The translations under genes and the position numbers were made by a program. From Pseudomonadota bacterium (GTDB lineage Bacteria > Pseudomonadota > Alphaproteobacteria > Rhizobiales > Hyphomicrobiaceae): a stretch of 64,000 nt of DNA. Every line of letters starts with the position of its first letter. Positions within the stretch are counted from its first letter, which is position 1. A model generated the notes under the pieces. It was given only the letters and a program-made list of their open reading frames with translations, was not told the DNA's origin and made no database searches. This document shows positions 44,621 to 53,771 of the stretch, one piece after another. The stretch spans positions 1 through 64,000 of the forward strand of contig JAEYPL010000031.1 of NCBI GenBank assembly GCA_023410905.1, in the 5' to 3' direction.

Positions 44621-45660
44621 AGAGGCTCGTCGAAGATGCGGCGCGCGGTGTCAGTTGATGGGCTGATCCGGCGCGTCGCTTTTGGCGTCTGTGTGAGAAG
44701 ACGCTTGCGTTGCTCCGACGGATTGATTCCGTAAGCGAGCTTGAATGTCTTGCTGAGGTGCGCGCCGTCGGCGAAGCCCGTGTCGGCCGCGATTGCGGCA
44801 AGGGACAGATCGGAATTCAGCATCCATCGCGCGTGCTTGAGCCGCAGCCGGAGATAGGCTGTGTGCGGCGCGCAGCCGACCTTCTCCTTGAACAGCCGTT
44901 CGAGTTGGCGGGCGCTCGTATGGACCTGCGCTGCGACCTTTGCCACCGGCATTGGCCGCGCCAAATTCTGCTCCATGATCAGTAAAGCGCGCGAAACCCG
45001 GTCGTTGTCACCGGAAAGGGCCATCGGCGGTGCCGGCTGAGCCGAAGAGCCTGGTCGAGCGCGATCGATCTGCAAAATGTGAAGAGCCTTTTGCGCGCTC
45101 GCCGGCCCCAGATGACGCTCAACAAGAGAAGCCGCCAGAGAGGAAACGCCGGCGCCTCCTGAGCACGTTATGCGATCTCCGTCGACCACATAAAGTCGGT
45201 CGGCAATCGGCACCTGATCGCCAAACTCCTCCACGAAGTCGCGATAATGATACCAGCTGATGCAGCATTTGCGTCCTTCGAGCAGTCCGAGGCGGCACAG
45301 CACAAAACTGCCTGTACACAATCCAACGAGCTTGGTGCTCGAGCACGCAGCTTTAAGAAGATATTCCTGGGATTTGGGGTGCAACTGGGGGCCAGTATGA
45401 AGGAGCCCTCCGACGGTAACGATGTAGTCAAGGTCGCTGGGATCAACGAATCCCGAAGTAGGGCGGATATAGGCGCCGCAGCTTGCGCGGATCGCATCTT
45501 CCGAATGCGACATGATTTGCCACTGGCATCGGATCGGGCGGCTCTTATCGCCTTCGTCTGCTGCGAGACGAAGAATGTCGACAAAGTTGGCAAACGCCGT
45601 CAGCGTAAAATTATTGGCTAGGATGAAGCCAACTCGCAGCGGTGTCGGTGCCCTTCGCAC
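44617..45660 (-). CDS. GlxA-family AraC-type transcriptional regulator
   Basis: 347 residues: an N-terminal DJ-1/PfpI-like domain (LRVGFILANNFTLTAFANFV, then VGLCTGSFVLCRLGLLEGR with the elbow Cys) and a C-terminal AraC double HTH (VHTSARQLERLFKEKVGCAP and IAADTGFADGAHLSKTFKLA). Characterised relatives GbdR, SouR and CdhR respond to glycine betaine, sarcosine and carnitine. Together with soxBDAG nearby this makes it the best candidate controller of the island (inference). Its promoter side faces the gamma-glutamyltransferase gene at 45790, which reads in the same direction. Confidence 0.9.
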   Translation of the reverse strand: MRRAPTPLRVGFILANNFTLTAFANFVDILRLAADEGDKSRPIRCQWQIMSHSEDAIRASCGAYIRPTSGFVDPSDLDYIVTVGGLLHTGPQLHPKSQEYLLKAACSSTKLVGLCTGSFVLCRLGLLEGRKCCISWYHYRDFVEEFGDQVPIADRLYVVDGDRITCSGGAGVSSLAASLVERHLGPASAQKALHILQIDRARPGSSAQPAPPMALSGDNDRVSRALLIMEQNLARPMPVAKVAAQVHTSARQLERLFKEKVGCAPHTAYLRLRLKHARWMLNSDLSLAAIAADTGFADGAHLSKTFKLAYGINPSEQRKRLLTQTPKATRRISPSTDTARRIFDEPL

Positions 45661-45789
45661 GTGCCGATATACTCCTCTTTAGAAAGGAAACATGCGTAGC
45701 TGTATTTGAATATGCCCCGCCAGCGTGGAATTTGGCAAGGCTATGCCCGGGCCGTAGTGCGAGCCGAGCTGCCCGATTGCACGCCAGGC

Positions 45790-47628
45790 TCACCGGCCGA
45801 ACGCGTAACCCTGCATGTAGCGGGCATTCGCTGCGGCCCTGAGCACGCGGCCCCGACGCGACGCGGCGCTCAGGCGGCCAAGAGACCACTCGGCCACGGT
45901 CTCGACTTTGTGGCCTCGTGCCTCTAGGCGCCTCACGGCCTCCGGGGAAAAACGGCTCTCGATGGTCAACGAGGCGGGCTTTGCCTGACGCGGAAAGAAC
46001 GAGCTCGGCATGTGATCGTTGTGAAACATCGGAAGGTCGATGCTCTGCTGAAGGTTATCGACGTGATGCACGTGACGCAGGAAGAAGGCGAGGCTCCACT
46101 GGTCCTGCTGGTCACCACCAGGGGTGCCGAAGCTCAGATAGGGTTCACCATCACGTTCGATCATGGCCACCGATAGCGTGGTCCGCGGCCGTTTGCCGGG
46201 CGCGAGGGAAGCGGGCAGGCCAGGCCTTAACCAGAACATCTGCGCGCGCGTCCCGAGAGTGAAACCCAACCCCGGTATCACGGGTGAGCTCTGCAGCCAG
46301 CCTCCGCTTGGTGTCGCCGAGACCATATTGCCGAAGCGATCGACAATGTCGAAATGCACAGTATCGCCGCGCGAGGCTCCGCGCGGACCGACGGTCGGCT
46401 CGCCAGCGCCGAGCGAGGTGCCTTCGCTGCCCGTGCCGTCCGCAACCGCGTAGGGAACGTCATGCTCATAGCCCTCGATATGACCAGGGCGGAACTCGGC
46501 GGACGCGTGGCGGCCTATAAGGCGACGTCGCGCATTCGAATAATCAGCGCTCAACAGCGTATCGACCGGTACATCTACATAATTCGGATCACCGTAGAAT
46601 TTCTCGCGATCCGCAAATGCCAGTTTCGAACTCTCGGTGACGAGGTGGACGAACTCGTCGCCGACCGGATCCAATGCGCCGAGATCAAAGCCCTTGAGCA
46701 AAGCCAACTGCTGAAGGAATACGGGGCCCTGCGTCCACACGCCGGGCTTGTTGACGCGGTATCCATGGTAATCAATGGATAGTGGTTCCTCGTAAGTCGG
46801 CTCCCACGTCGCTAGATCTTGCCCAGTGATGAGGCCCCGATGGCGCTGCCCCGACGTATCCATGACCTCGCTTTCGCGGGAGAAGCGATCGATCGCGTCC
46901 GCGATGAAGCCTTGATAGAAGGCTTGCTTGGCGGCATCGATCTGACGCTCGCGTGATCCTCCCGCTGCTTCTGCGGCGGCCAGTATCCGCTCATACGTCG
47001 CAGCCAGATCAGGGTTACTGAAGAGTGTTCCCGCCGTCGGCACGTCCGGCCGCAGGTAGACATCACGCGAGGTCGGCCATTCATTGCGGAACAGCGGCTC
47101 GACGATCTTGATTGCCGCCGCAATGCGCGGGAGCAGAATGTATCCATTGCGGGCATAGCCAATCGCCGGTTCTAGGACGTCGCGAAGGCCCAGCGTGCCG
47201 TAGTCCCGAAGGAGTACCATCCACGCGCCGAACGAGCCTGGCACGCACGCCGGCAGAAGTCCGCTGCCCGGAATGATATCGAGCCCAAGAGCGTCGAATG
47301 CCTTGATCGTCGCCGCTTGCGGAGCCACGCCCTGGCCGCAGAGAACGCGCGTCTTGCGCGACTTGGCATCGTTGAAGATGATGGGAACTTCACCGCCGAG
47401 CCCATTCAGGTGCGGCTCGACCACCTGAAGAGCGAAGCCGGTGGCGACTGCCGCATCGAACGCGTTCCCACCGATCTCCAGCACTCGCATCCCGGCAGCC
47501 GTACCAAGCCAGTGCGTCGACGCGACAACGCCATATGTTCCGACAATCTCTGGGCGGGTCAGAAACGGCGGCTCGCCGGCATCAGGCCCGTAAGTGAGAC
47601 GGAAATTGCCCAGTGAGAGCTGGCTCAT
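45790..47628 (-). CDS. Gamma-glutamyltransferase-family Ntn hydrolase, first copy
   Basis: 612 residues from the ATG at 47626-47628 (MSQLSLGNFRL). The N-terminal GGT core has EIGGNAFDAAVATGFALQV and the substrate-binding Gly-rich NGLGGEVPIIF; the presumed self-cleavage Thr is in SRGDTVHFDIVD, and the small-subunit motif is SFGTPGGDQQ. No clear signal peptide is seen, unlike E. coli GGT. Members hydrolyse gamma-glutamyl bonds or acyl groups (cephalosporin acylase type). It is divergent from a second GGT gene; the two share a ~150-base promoter region. Confidence 0.9.
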   Translation of the reverse strand: MSQLSLGNFRLTYGPDAGEPPFLTRPEIVGTYGVVASTHWLGTAAGMRVLEIGGNAFDAAVATGFALQVVEPHLNGLGGEVPIIFNDAKSRKTRVLCGQGVAPQAATIKAFDALGLDIIPGSGLLPACVPGSFGAWMVLLRDYGTLGLRDVLEPAIGYARNGYILLPRIAAAIKIVEPLFRNEWPTSRDVYLRPDVPTAGTLFSNPDLAATYERILAAAEAAGGSRERQIDAAKQAFYQGFIADAIDRFSRESEVMDTSGQRHRGLITGQDLATWEPTYEEPLSIDYHGYRVNKPGVWTQGPVFLQQLALLKGFDLGALDPVGDEFVHLVTESSKLAFADREKFYGDPNYVDVPVDTLLSADYSNARRRLIGRHASAEFRPGHIEGYEHDVPYAVADGTGSEGTSLGAGEPTVGPRGASRGDTVHFDIVDRFGNMVSATPSGGWLQSSPVIPGLGFTLGTRAQMFWLRPGLPASLAPGKRPRTTLSVAMIERDGEPYLSFGTPGGDQQDQWSLAFFLRHVHHVDNLQQSIDLPMFHNDHMPSSFFPRQAKPASLTIESRFSPEAVRRLEARGHKVETVAEWSLGRLSAASRRGRVLRAAANARYMQGYAFGR

Positions 47629-47777
47629 GTTCGAAACACTCCACGGCGCACAGTCTGACGCCGCAGACCATTCGCGCTTCTTCGGCTGCAGTTGGTCGCA
47701 GCAATCTGGTCGGTTATATAACGATCCAGACGCCTGTCTTGTCGATTTGCGACACTGCATTGCAGGGTCCGCGTCCA

Positions 47778-49475
47778 ATGCTACGGTGCGCGCCTCACAG
47801 CTCAAAGTTCGGCGAGGTTCTCATGACGACGACGGCGATGGTGGCGTGCCCGCAACCCGAGGCAGCCGAAGCTGGCATCGACGTGCTCGAACGCGGCGGA
47901 AATGCAGTGGACGCCGCCATTGCCTGCGCGCTCGTCCAGACAGTCGTCGATCCGCTCATGTGCGGGATCGCGGGCTTCGGCAGTCTTGCCCTATACATGC
48001 CTGGGCGCAACGTCCACGAGTACCTGGATTTTCATGCTCCAGCACCACTCGCGACGACCGACTCCATGTGGGCGCACCTGATCGAGGGACAGGCGCGCGA
48101 CGGCTTCGGCTTCGTGCTCAAGGGGCGCGTCAACGATCTCGGCTATCAATCGATCTGTGTGCCAGGGTCGCTTCGTGCCTTTGAGGATGCGCATCGCGAT
48201 TACGGACGCCTGCCGTGGCGGGACATCGTTGCTCCCGCAATTCGCTGGGCAACCGAGGGCTACTTCGTTCGGCCCGCAATGTTTGCGTTCTGGAGCGACG
48301 AAGGCAGCATGGGGCGCACATCCAATGCAGAGCGTCTGGCGTACAGCGCCTCAGGGCGCGCGCTCTATTGCAGGACGGATGGATCTCCAAAGCGGATCGG
48401 GGAGCCACTGAGCAATCCTGCATATGCGGACACCTTGTCTCAGATTGCAGAGCACGGAGCGGATATGTTCTACCGCGGTGCGATTGCGGACCGCATTGCG
48501 GCCGACATGAAGGCCAATGGTGGCCTCATTACAAAGCGCGACCTCGAAAGCTACCGACCGGTACGCAGCAAGCCTCTCGTCGGCACGTACCGGGGACATC
48601 GCGTCACGACAAATCAGCCTCCGGGCGGCGGCTTGATGCTGCTCGAGATGCTCAACATCCTCGAGGTGTTCGATCTCAAGTCGCTCGGCCACAACAGTAC
48701 GGCTTATATCCGCCTTCTCTCCGAGGTCATGAAGCGTGCGACAAATGACAAGGATAAGTTCATTGGCGACCCCGGTTACGTCGACGTACCCGTGAGCCGA
48801 CTGAGCTCAAAATCCTATGCCACAACGCTTGCAGAGGAGATCCGCAGTGGCGCGCGCGCGGAAGTGCCGCGTCTCTCGATATCCGCGCCTGTCTCGAAGG
48901 ACACGACCCACTTGTCCGTTGTCGACGGCGACGGCAACTGTGTGTCCATGACCCATTCTCTAGGCATGCCCTCCGGCGTCATCACCGAGGGCCTGGGGTT
49001 CATGTACAATGGCTGTATGGGTGTCTTCGACCCTCGACCTGGCCAGACGGGAAGCGCCGCTCCGGGCAAGTCACGCTTCAGCGCGATGTGTCCGAGCATC
49101 GTGTTCGATCCGGACGGTCGCGAGATGGTCATCGGCGCACCCGGCGGTACGCAGATCGCGATGGGTGTTCTGCAGGCCATTCTCAACGTGGTCGATTTCC
49201 AAATGACGATGCAGGAAGCTGTGTCGGCACCGCGCTTTTCGTCGACCAGTTCGGCAATCGATGTCTCGAACCGCATTCCACGAAGCATTCTGCACACACT
49301 CGAAGAGGAGGGGTACGAGGTCATCCGCAATCCGTTCGGTTACACCATCGCGTGGGTGCACGCGGTACGCTGCACTGCGGCTGGTCTTGAGGGTGCAGCC
49401 GATCCAGGACGCGATGGAGTTGCGCTATCAATAAAGCTACCTACGGACCGAGCGGTCGAAGGCTCGATACTTTAA
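47778..49475 (+). CDS. Gamma-glutamyltransferase-family Ntn hydrolase, second copy
   Basis: 565 residues from the ATG at 47778; an ATG at 47823 would remove 15 residues. Motifs: VLERGGNAVDAAIACALVQ, GIAGFGSLALY, the catalytic Thr in DTTHLSVVDGDGNCVSMT, and GAPGGTQIAMG. The early N-terminus lacks a typical signal peptide, suggesting cytoplasmic action on imported substrate. It is distant in sequence from the first copy, so not a recent duplication. The reaction would be hydrolysis or transfer of a gamma-glutamyl or related acyl group. Confidence 0.9.
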   Translation: MLRCAPHSSKFGEVLMTTTAMVACPQPEAAEAGIDVLERGGNAVDAAIACALVQTVVDPLMCGIAGFGSLALYMPGRNVHEYLDFHAPAPLATTDSMWAHLIEGQARDGFGFVLKGRVNDLGYQSICVPGSLRAFEDAHRDYGRLPWRDIVAPAIRWATEGYFVRPAMFAFWSDEGSMGRTSNAERLAYSASGRALYCRTDGSPKRIGEPLSNPAYADTLSQIAEHGADMFYRGAIADRIAADMKANGGLITKRDLESYRPVRSKPLVGTYRGHRVTTNQPPGGGLMLLEMLNILEVFDLKSLGHNSTAYIRLLSEVMKRATNDKDKFIGDPGYVDVPVSRLSSKSYATTLAEEIRSGARAEVPRLSISAPVSKDTTHLSVVDGDGNCVSMTHSLGMPSGVITEGLGFMYNGCMGVFDPRPGQTGSAAPGKSRFSAMCPSIVFDPDGREMVIGAPGGTQIAMGVLQAILNVVDFQMTMQEAVSAPRFSSTSSAIDVSNRIPRSILHTLEEEGYEVIRNPFGYTIAWVHAVRCTAAGLEGAADPGRDGVALSIKLPTDRAVEGSIL

Positions 49476-49817
49476 ACCAAGCCAAAAGGTATGCATTTGC
49501 CCAAAAACAGGGCGACTATCTGCTAGAAAGACATCAAGTCTTCGCAAGTCCAATGCTGCGAGCTTGGACAAGCAGATCATGGAATCCTGAGGATGGTCCT
49601 AACGCTACATCTGCGATGTCGCGGTCCTACAAGGGTTTGCCTGGATACCATCTTAGCTTAGCAATAGGCTTTGGGGCAAAGACTCATCTTCATTCCCTTC
49701 TCGAAGTCAGTTATCGCACAGGCGATGCTATCGCTGATGCGCCGACGTGCACCTGCCTTCCCGACATGCGCCGCGGCGCTGCTCGGCGCTTTGGCGTAGT
49801 TCGAAGGAGAGCGACGA
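49476..49817. other. Region upstream of the POPT-class importer operon
   Basis: About 340 bases, visibly less GC-rich than its neighbours, with no convincing gene. AAGGAGAGCGACGA lies just before the binding-protein ATG at 49818. It likely contains the importer promoter. A possible frame from 49553 is not supported by a ribosome-binding site or recognisable domain. Confidence 0.45.
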
Positions 49818-50885
49818 ATGACTAATCGTGACAATTCCGAACTTGGTAGGCTGACGCGCCGGCAGATGCTCGCTGGTTCCGCCACCTTCGCAGCGGCCGG
49901 CGTTCTGGGCGGGCCAGCCTTTGCGCAAGCCAAAGGCGAAATCATCGTTGCTAATTGGGGTGGTGATTGGGGCGATCGCACGGCGCGGTTCTTCGAGACG
50001 CCTATCGTCGAGAAGGCGGGTTACAAAGTCGTGCGGGATCTGGGTGCCATCGACCAGCGTCGTACGAAACTCCTGGCGGCGCGCCGCCTTCCGCGCGCGG
50101 CATTCGATGTCTCTCATCTCGACGACACGGATGCCTACTTCATGAACACGCAGGGCGTGCTCGAGGAACTGTCAGATAAAGACATCCCCAATCTCGCTGA
50201 CGTCCACGAGCAGATCCGGGCGCCGTACTTCATTCCGTGGCAGTTCAGCGGATGGGTCATCGGCTACAATCCCGACAAGGTGAAGGAGCCGCCGCAGAAG
50301 TTCGCAGATCTGTGGAATCCGAAATATGCCGGCATGATCGGCTTCACCGACAATCACTGGTATCACCACATGGAGATGGCCGCGCTCGTCAACGGCGGCG
50401 ATCTGACCAACATCAAGAACATAAAATCCGCTCTCCTCGACTTGAAGAAGGCGACTAATCCCCGACTTTATCCGCAGCACTTGCAGCAGGCGCAGGCCTT
50501 CAAGAATGACGAGATTTCGATCGGGCCGAACTACAAGTCGCGCATCATCCAGTTCGCGTCGGAGGGCATCAAACTGACACCCGTATTCCCCACCGAAGGC
50601 ACTGTCAGCATCACGTTCGGAGCCGTCATCCCGAAGAAGGCACCAAACAAGGAAGGTGCGCTGTTTTACGGGAATGCCCTCATTGATCCGATTGGCATGG
50701 CCGGTCTCGCTCAGCAGTCGTTCTATGCGCCAGCGAACAAGAAAGCTGTCTTGCCGCCGGATGCGTCGAAGCTGATCGAGTTCACGGAAGACGAGCGCAA
50801 GAAGCTGCGTGCACGCGAGAACGGCTTCTGGGCAGAGAATCGCGCGTCGCTGCTCGAGTGGTGGAACAAGGATTTCAAAGGGTGA
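49818..50885 (+). CDS. POPT-class periplasmic binding protein (PotD type) with Tat signal
   Basis: 355 residues. The N-terminus has a twin-arginine signal, LTRRQMLAG, followed by a hydrophobic stretch ending AFAQA. The mature part starts GEIIVANWGGDWGDRTARFF and has FIPWQFSGWVIGYNPDKV and KKAPNKEGALFYGNALI, typical of polyamine/opine/thiamine-class binding proteins (SBP_bac_8/6). It captures a ligand for the two permeases and ATPase downstream. Ligand unknown. A good ribosome-binding site (AAGGAGA) precedes the start. Confidence 0.92.
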   Translation: MTNRDNSELGRLTRRQMLAGSATFAAAGVLGGPAFAQAKGEIIVANWGGDWGDRTARFFETPIVEKAGYKVVRDLGAIDQRRTKLLAARRLPRAAFDVSHLDDTDAYFMNTQGVLEELSDKDIPNLADVHEQIRAPYFIPWQFSGWVIGYNPDKVKEPPQKFADLWNPKYAGMIGFTDNHWYHHMEMAALVNGGDLTNIKNIKSALLDLKKATNPRLYPQHLQQAQAFKNDEISIGPNYKSRIIQFASEGIKLTPVFPTEGTVSITFGAVIPKKAPNKEGALFYGNALIDPIGMAGLAQQSFYAPANKKAVLPPDASKLIEFTEDERKKLRARENGFWAENRASLLEWWNKDFKG

Positions 50886-50904
50886 CATTCCGTACGGCAA
50901 ACAC

Positions 50905-51798
50905 ATGCAGGCGGTAGCACCAAGCGAAGTCTCAGGGCCTAAGAAGCACAGGGCCCGAGGCGTGTCAGCGCCTTGGGTCCTGTCGGCACCTGCGATGATC
51001 TTCGTCTCGTTGTTCTTGCTCGTCCCGCTGGTCATCATGCTGCGATTGAGCGTGAGCAAATATGATCCAGCGGAGATGTATCTTCAGGTCTTCACGGCCG
51101 AAAACTACGTGAAGTTTTTCACGGACAGCTTCTACCGCCACGTTTTATGGACGACGTTGTTGGTGTCGGGCGTCACAACGTTTTTGTGTCTCATCGGCGG
51201 GCTTCCGGTCGCATACTTCATATCCCGCTCGCCATCTGATCTGCTGAAACGCGTACTCATCATAGCAGTCGTTCTGCCGCTTCTAATGGGAAGCGTCGTG
51301 CGTACGGCCGGCTGGATCATCGTCCTCGACAACAGCGGCGTGCTCAAGTTCACGCTCAGCTATCTCGGTCTGCTGGTCGATACGCCACTGCTCTTCACGA
51401 CCGGCGCTGTGATTGCGGGCCTGACATCGGTTCTGTTGCCCTTCATGATCATTACGCTTCACAGCGTGATGGAAGCCATCGATCCGGCCCTTGAGGAAGC
51501 CTCGTCCAGCCTCGGCGCCACGCCGCTCACGACATTTCGGCGGGTTGTGCTGCCGCTTCTGATTCCTGGCATTCTCGCTGGCTGTGTCCTCTGCTTCATA
51601 CTCTCGATGAACGCCTATGCGACGCCGGTACTCCTTGGCGGTCCGCAATTCCACATGATGGCGCCCAAGGTCTACGAGCAAATTGCCAAGAGCATGAACT
51701 GGCCGTTCGGCGCCGCACTCGCCTTCGTGCTGATCTCGGTGACGGCCCTGCTCACGGTGGCGTCGAGCCTCGCCTTCGGACGTAAGACGCGCGCATGA
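50905..51798 (+). CDS. POPT-class ABC permease (PotB type)
   Basis: 297 residues from the ATG at 50905 (MQAVAPSEVSG). Six membrane helices are visible, starting with WVLSAPAMIFVSLFLLVPLV; the EAA loop is EEASSSLGATPLTTFRRVVLP. It forms the heterodimeric channel with the next permease. The stop overlaps the next start (ATGA). Confidence 0.92.
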   Translation: MQAVAPSEVSGPKKHRARGVSAPWVLSAPAMIFVSLFLLVPLVIMLRLSVSKYDPAEMYLQVFTAENYVKFFTDSFYRHVLWTTLLVSGVTTFLCLIGGLPVAYFISRSPSDLLKRVLIIAVVLPLLMGSVVRTAGWIIVLDNSGVLKFTLSYLGLLVDTPLLFTTGAVIAGLTSVLLPFMIITLHSVMEAIDPALEEASSSLGATPLTTFRRVVLPLLIPGILAGCVLCFILSMNAYATPVLLGGPQFHMMAPKVYEQIAKSMNWPFGAALAFVLISVTALLTVASSLAFGRKTRA

Positions 51799-52625
51799 CA
51801 TCCATCATGAAAAGCGGGGCACTCAGTTCACTGCAGCGCGCGGCCTATCTCGGTGCCGTCTGGGGCATCCTGTTCTTCATCCTCGCGCCCCTCGGCATCA
51901 CGATTTGGGTGGCGTTCTTCAGCAATAAGATCATGTCGTTCCCGCCGGAAGGCTACACGCTCGAGTGGTTTATTCGGGCGTGGGAATTGGCGGCTTTCCG
52001 CAACGGCTTCCTGCTCAGCGCGCAACTGGCGCTCACGGCTGCTGCTCTGGGCTTGCTCCTCGGTGTGCCGGCGGCGATCGCGATCGCGCGCTATCGTTTT
52101 CCGGGACGTGAGATCATCAATACGGCGTTGATGTCGCCGATCATGGTTCCGGCAATCGTGGCCGGCAGCGCGATCTATCTGTTCTACATCGAGTTTCAGA
52201 TCGCGACGGAAGTGCAAGTAGCGGGTACGCTGCCGGGCCTCGTCATTTCGCACACGCTCATCGCCGTGCCGTGGGTGCTGCGCCTAGTCACGGCATCGCT
52301 GGTCGGCATGGATCCTGCCATCGAAGAAGCGTCGATGAGCCTTGGTGCCAGCCGCTTCACCACGTTCAGGCGCATCACTCTGCCAGTCATCCGGCCTGGC
52401 ATCATAGCCGGTGGCCTGTTCGCATTCATCGTCTCCTTCGGTGATCTGGAGAAGTCGCTGCTGCTAGTCGGCCCGGGGCGCTCTACGCTGCCGATAGCCA
52501 TGCTGAACTATCTTGAGTACCGGACCGATCCCACGATCATGTCGGTCGCCACCATCCAGATCCTGATCATCGGCGCCGCGCTCGTCATCTCGGATCGCTT
52601 TGTCAGACTGAGCCGTACCTTCTAG
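51795..52625 (+). CDS. POPT-class ABC permease (PotC type)
   Basis: 276 residues with the N-terminal helix GAVWGILFFILAPLGITIWV, the family segment IMSFPPEGYTLEWF, and the EAA loop EEASMSLGASRFTTFRRITLP. An intact counterpart of the decayed PotC-type gene at 36302. The ATPase gene follows after 17 bases. Confidence 0.92.
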   Translation: MTSIMKSGALSSLQRAAYLGAVWGILFFILAPLGITIWVAFFSNKIMSFPPEGYTLEWFIRAWELAAFRNGFLLSAQLALTAAALGLLLGVPAAIAIARYRFPGREIINTALMSPIMVPAIVAGSAIYLFYIEFQIATEVQVAGTLPGLVISHTLIAVPWVLRLVTASLVGMDPAIEEASMSLGASRFTTFRRITLPVIRPGIIAGGLFAFIVSFGDLEKSLLLVGPGRSTLPIAMLNYLEYRTDPTIMSVATIQILIIGAALVISDRFVRLSRTF

Positions 52626-52642
52626 GAGCCACTGAGAATTCC

Positions 52643-53731
52643 ATGTCGACCATTTCGCTCCAGAATGTCGTCAAGTTTTACGGTTCGGCACTTGCGGTCG
52701 AGGATTTCTCGCTCGAGATCGCGCAGGGGGAGTTCCTGGCGCTGCTGGGGCCGAGCGGCTGCGGCAAAACCACCACGCTGCGCATGATCGCCGGCTTCAT
52801 CGATGCGAGTAGCGGCCGAATTCTTTTCGACGATCGCGATGTCACGCATCTTCCACCCAATCGCCGCAATACGGGTATGGTGTTCCAAGGCTTTGCGCTC
52901 TTTCCCCACATGACGGTGTTCGAGAACGTCGCCTATGGCCTTGAAATGCGGCGCGTTGGCAAGGAGGAGATCAAGGACCGCGTTGCGAAGATCCTGGATC
53001 GCGTGCAGCTCGGCCACCTTGCTGGTCGGCTACCGAAGCAGCTCTCCGGCGGTCAGCAGCAGCGGGTCGCGTTGGCTCGCGCGCTAGTGATCAACCCGGA
53101 TGTCCTGCTTCTCGATGAGCCGCTGTCTGCACTCGATGCCAAGCTACGGCACGAGGTTCGTCTCCAGATTCGACAGTTGCAGCAGTCGCTAGGTCTGACG
53201 ACGATTTTTGTTACGCACGATCAGGAAGAAGCACTCAGTCTCGCCGATCGCCTGGTGGTGATGAGCAATGGCCGCGTCGAGCAGATCGGGTCGCCGTCCG
53301 ATCTTTATGAGCGTCCGGCTACCCCGTTCGTCGCGGACTTCATCGGCAAATCGAATTTCTTCAAGGGCAGTATTGAGGGGCAGGTGTTTACGTCCGAATT
53401 CGGCGCCAAGCTGCGCGTTTCGAATCCGGATGCAGCTGGCGGCGAACGTGCACTAGTTGCAATTCGGCCTGAAAAGATCCGGTTGCGGGAGGCGAATGGT
53501 GCTGCGGTATCGGCGACCGAGAATGAGCTTCCAGGTGTCATTGAATTCGTAAGCTATCTGGGACCGACGACCGAGTATGCAATCCGTCTCGACGGCGGGC
53601 CGATCGTGCTCGTCCGTCAGCAGAACGAGACGGCAGCAGCGCGCGCGAGCTTGACTGTTGGGCGCCCCATCGCCCTCGGTGTCGCTCCGGAAAACTGCAT
53701 GGTCTTTGCCGAGCCGCGCCCCCATACCTAA
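52643..53731 (+). CDS. POPT-class ABC ATP-binding protein (PotA type)
   Basis: 362 residues. Walker A GPSGCGKTT, Q-loop FQGFALFPHMT, signature LSGGQQQRVALARAL, Walker B VLLLDEPLSALD and switch THDQEEAL are intact. After residue ~240 comes a TOBE-like domain (VAIRPEKIRLRE), which in this class senses substrate or limits transport. It completes a full importer, which continues with little gap into the amidohydrolase gene. Confidence 0.94.
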   Translation: MSTISLQNVVKFYGSALAVEDFSLEIAQGEFLALLGPSGCGKTTTLRMIAGFIDASSGRILFDDRDVTHLPPNRRNTGMVFQGFALFPHMTVFENVAYGLEMRRVGKEEIKDRVAKILDRVQLGHLAGRLPKQLSGGQQQRVALARALVINPDVLLLDEPLSALDAKLRHEVRLQIRQLQQSLGLTTIFVTHDQEEALSLADRLVVMSNGRVEQIGSPSDLYERPATPFVADFIGKSNFFKGSIEGQVFTSEFGAKLRVSNPDAAGGERALVAIRPEKIRLREANGAAVSATENELPGVIEFVSYLGPTTEYAIRLDGGPIVLVRQQNETAAARASLTVGRPIALGVAPENCMVFAEPRPHT

Positions 53732-53771
53732 AGTCGCACCTGCGGGTCCGATGTTTGCGAGGAATGAATTG

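Noticed and set aside
49553..49825. 90-codon frame upstream of the POPT-class binding protein
   Set aside because: No ribosome-binding site or domain; it overlaps the start region of the true gene and lies in lower-GC intergenic sequence.
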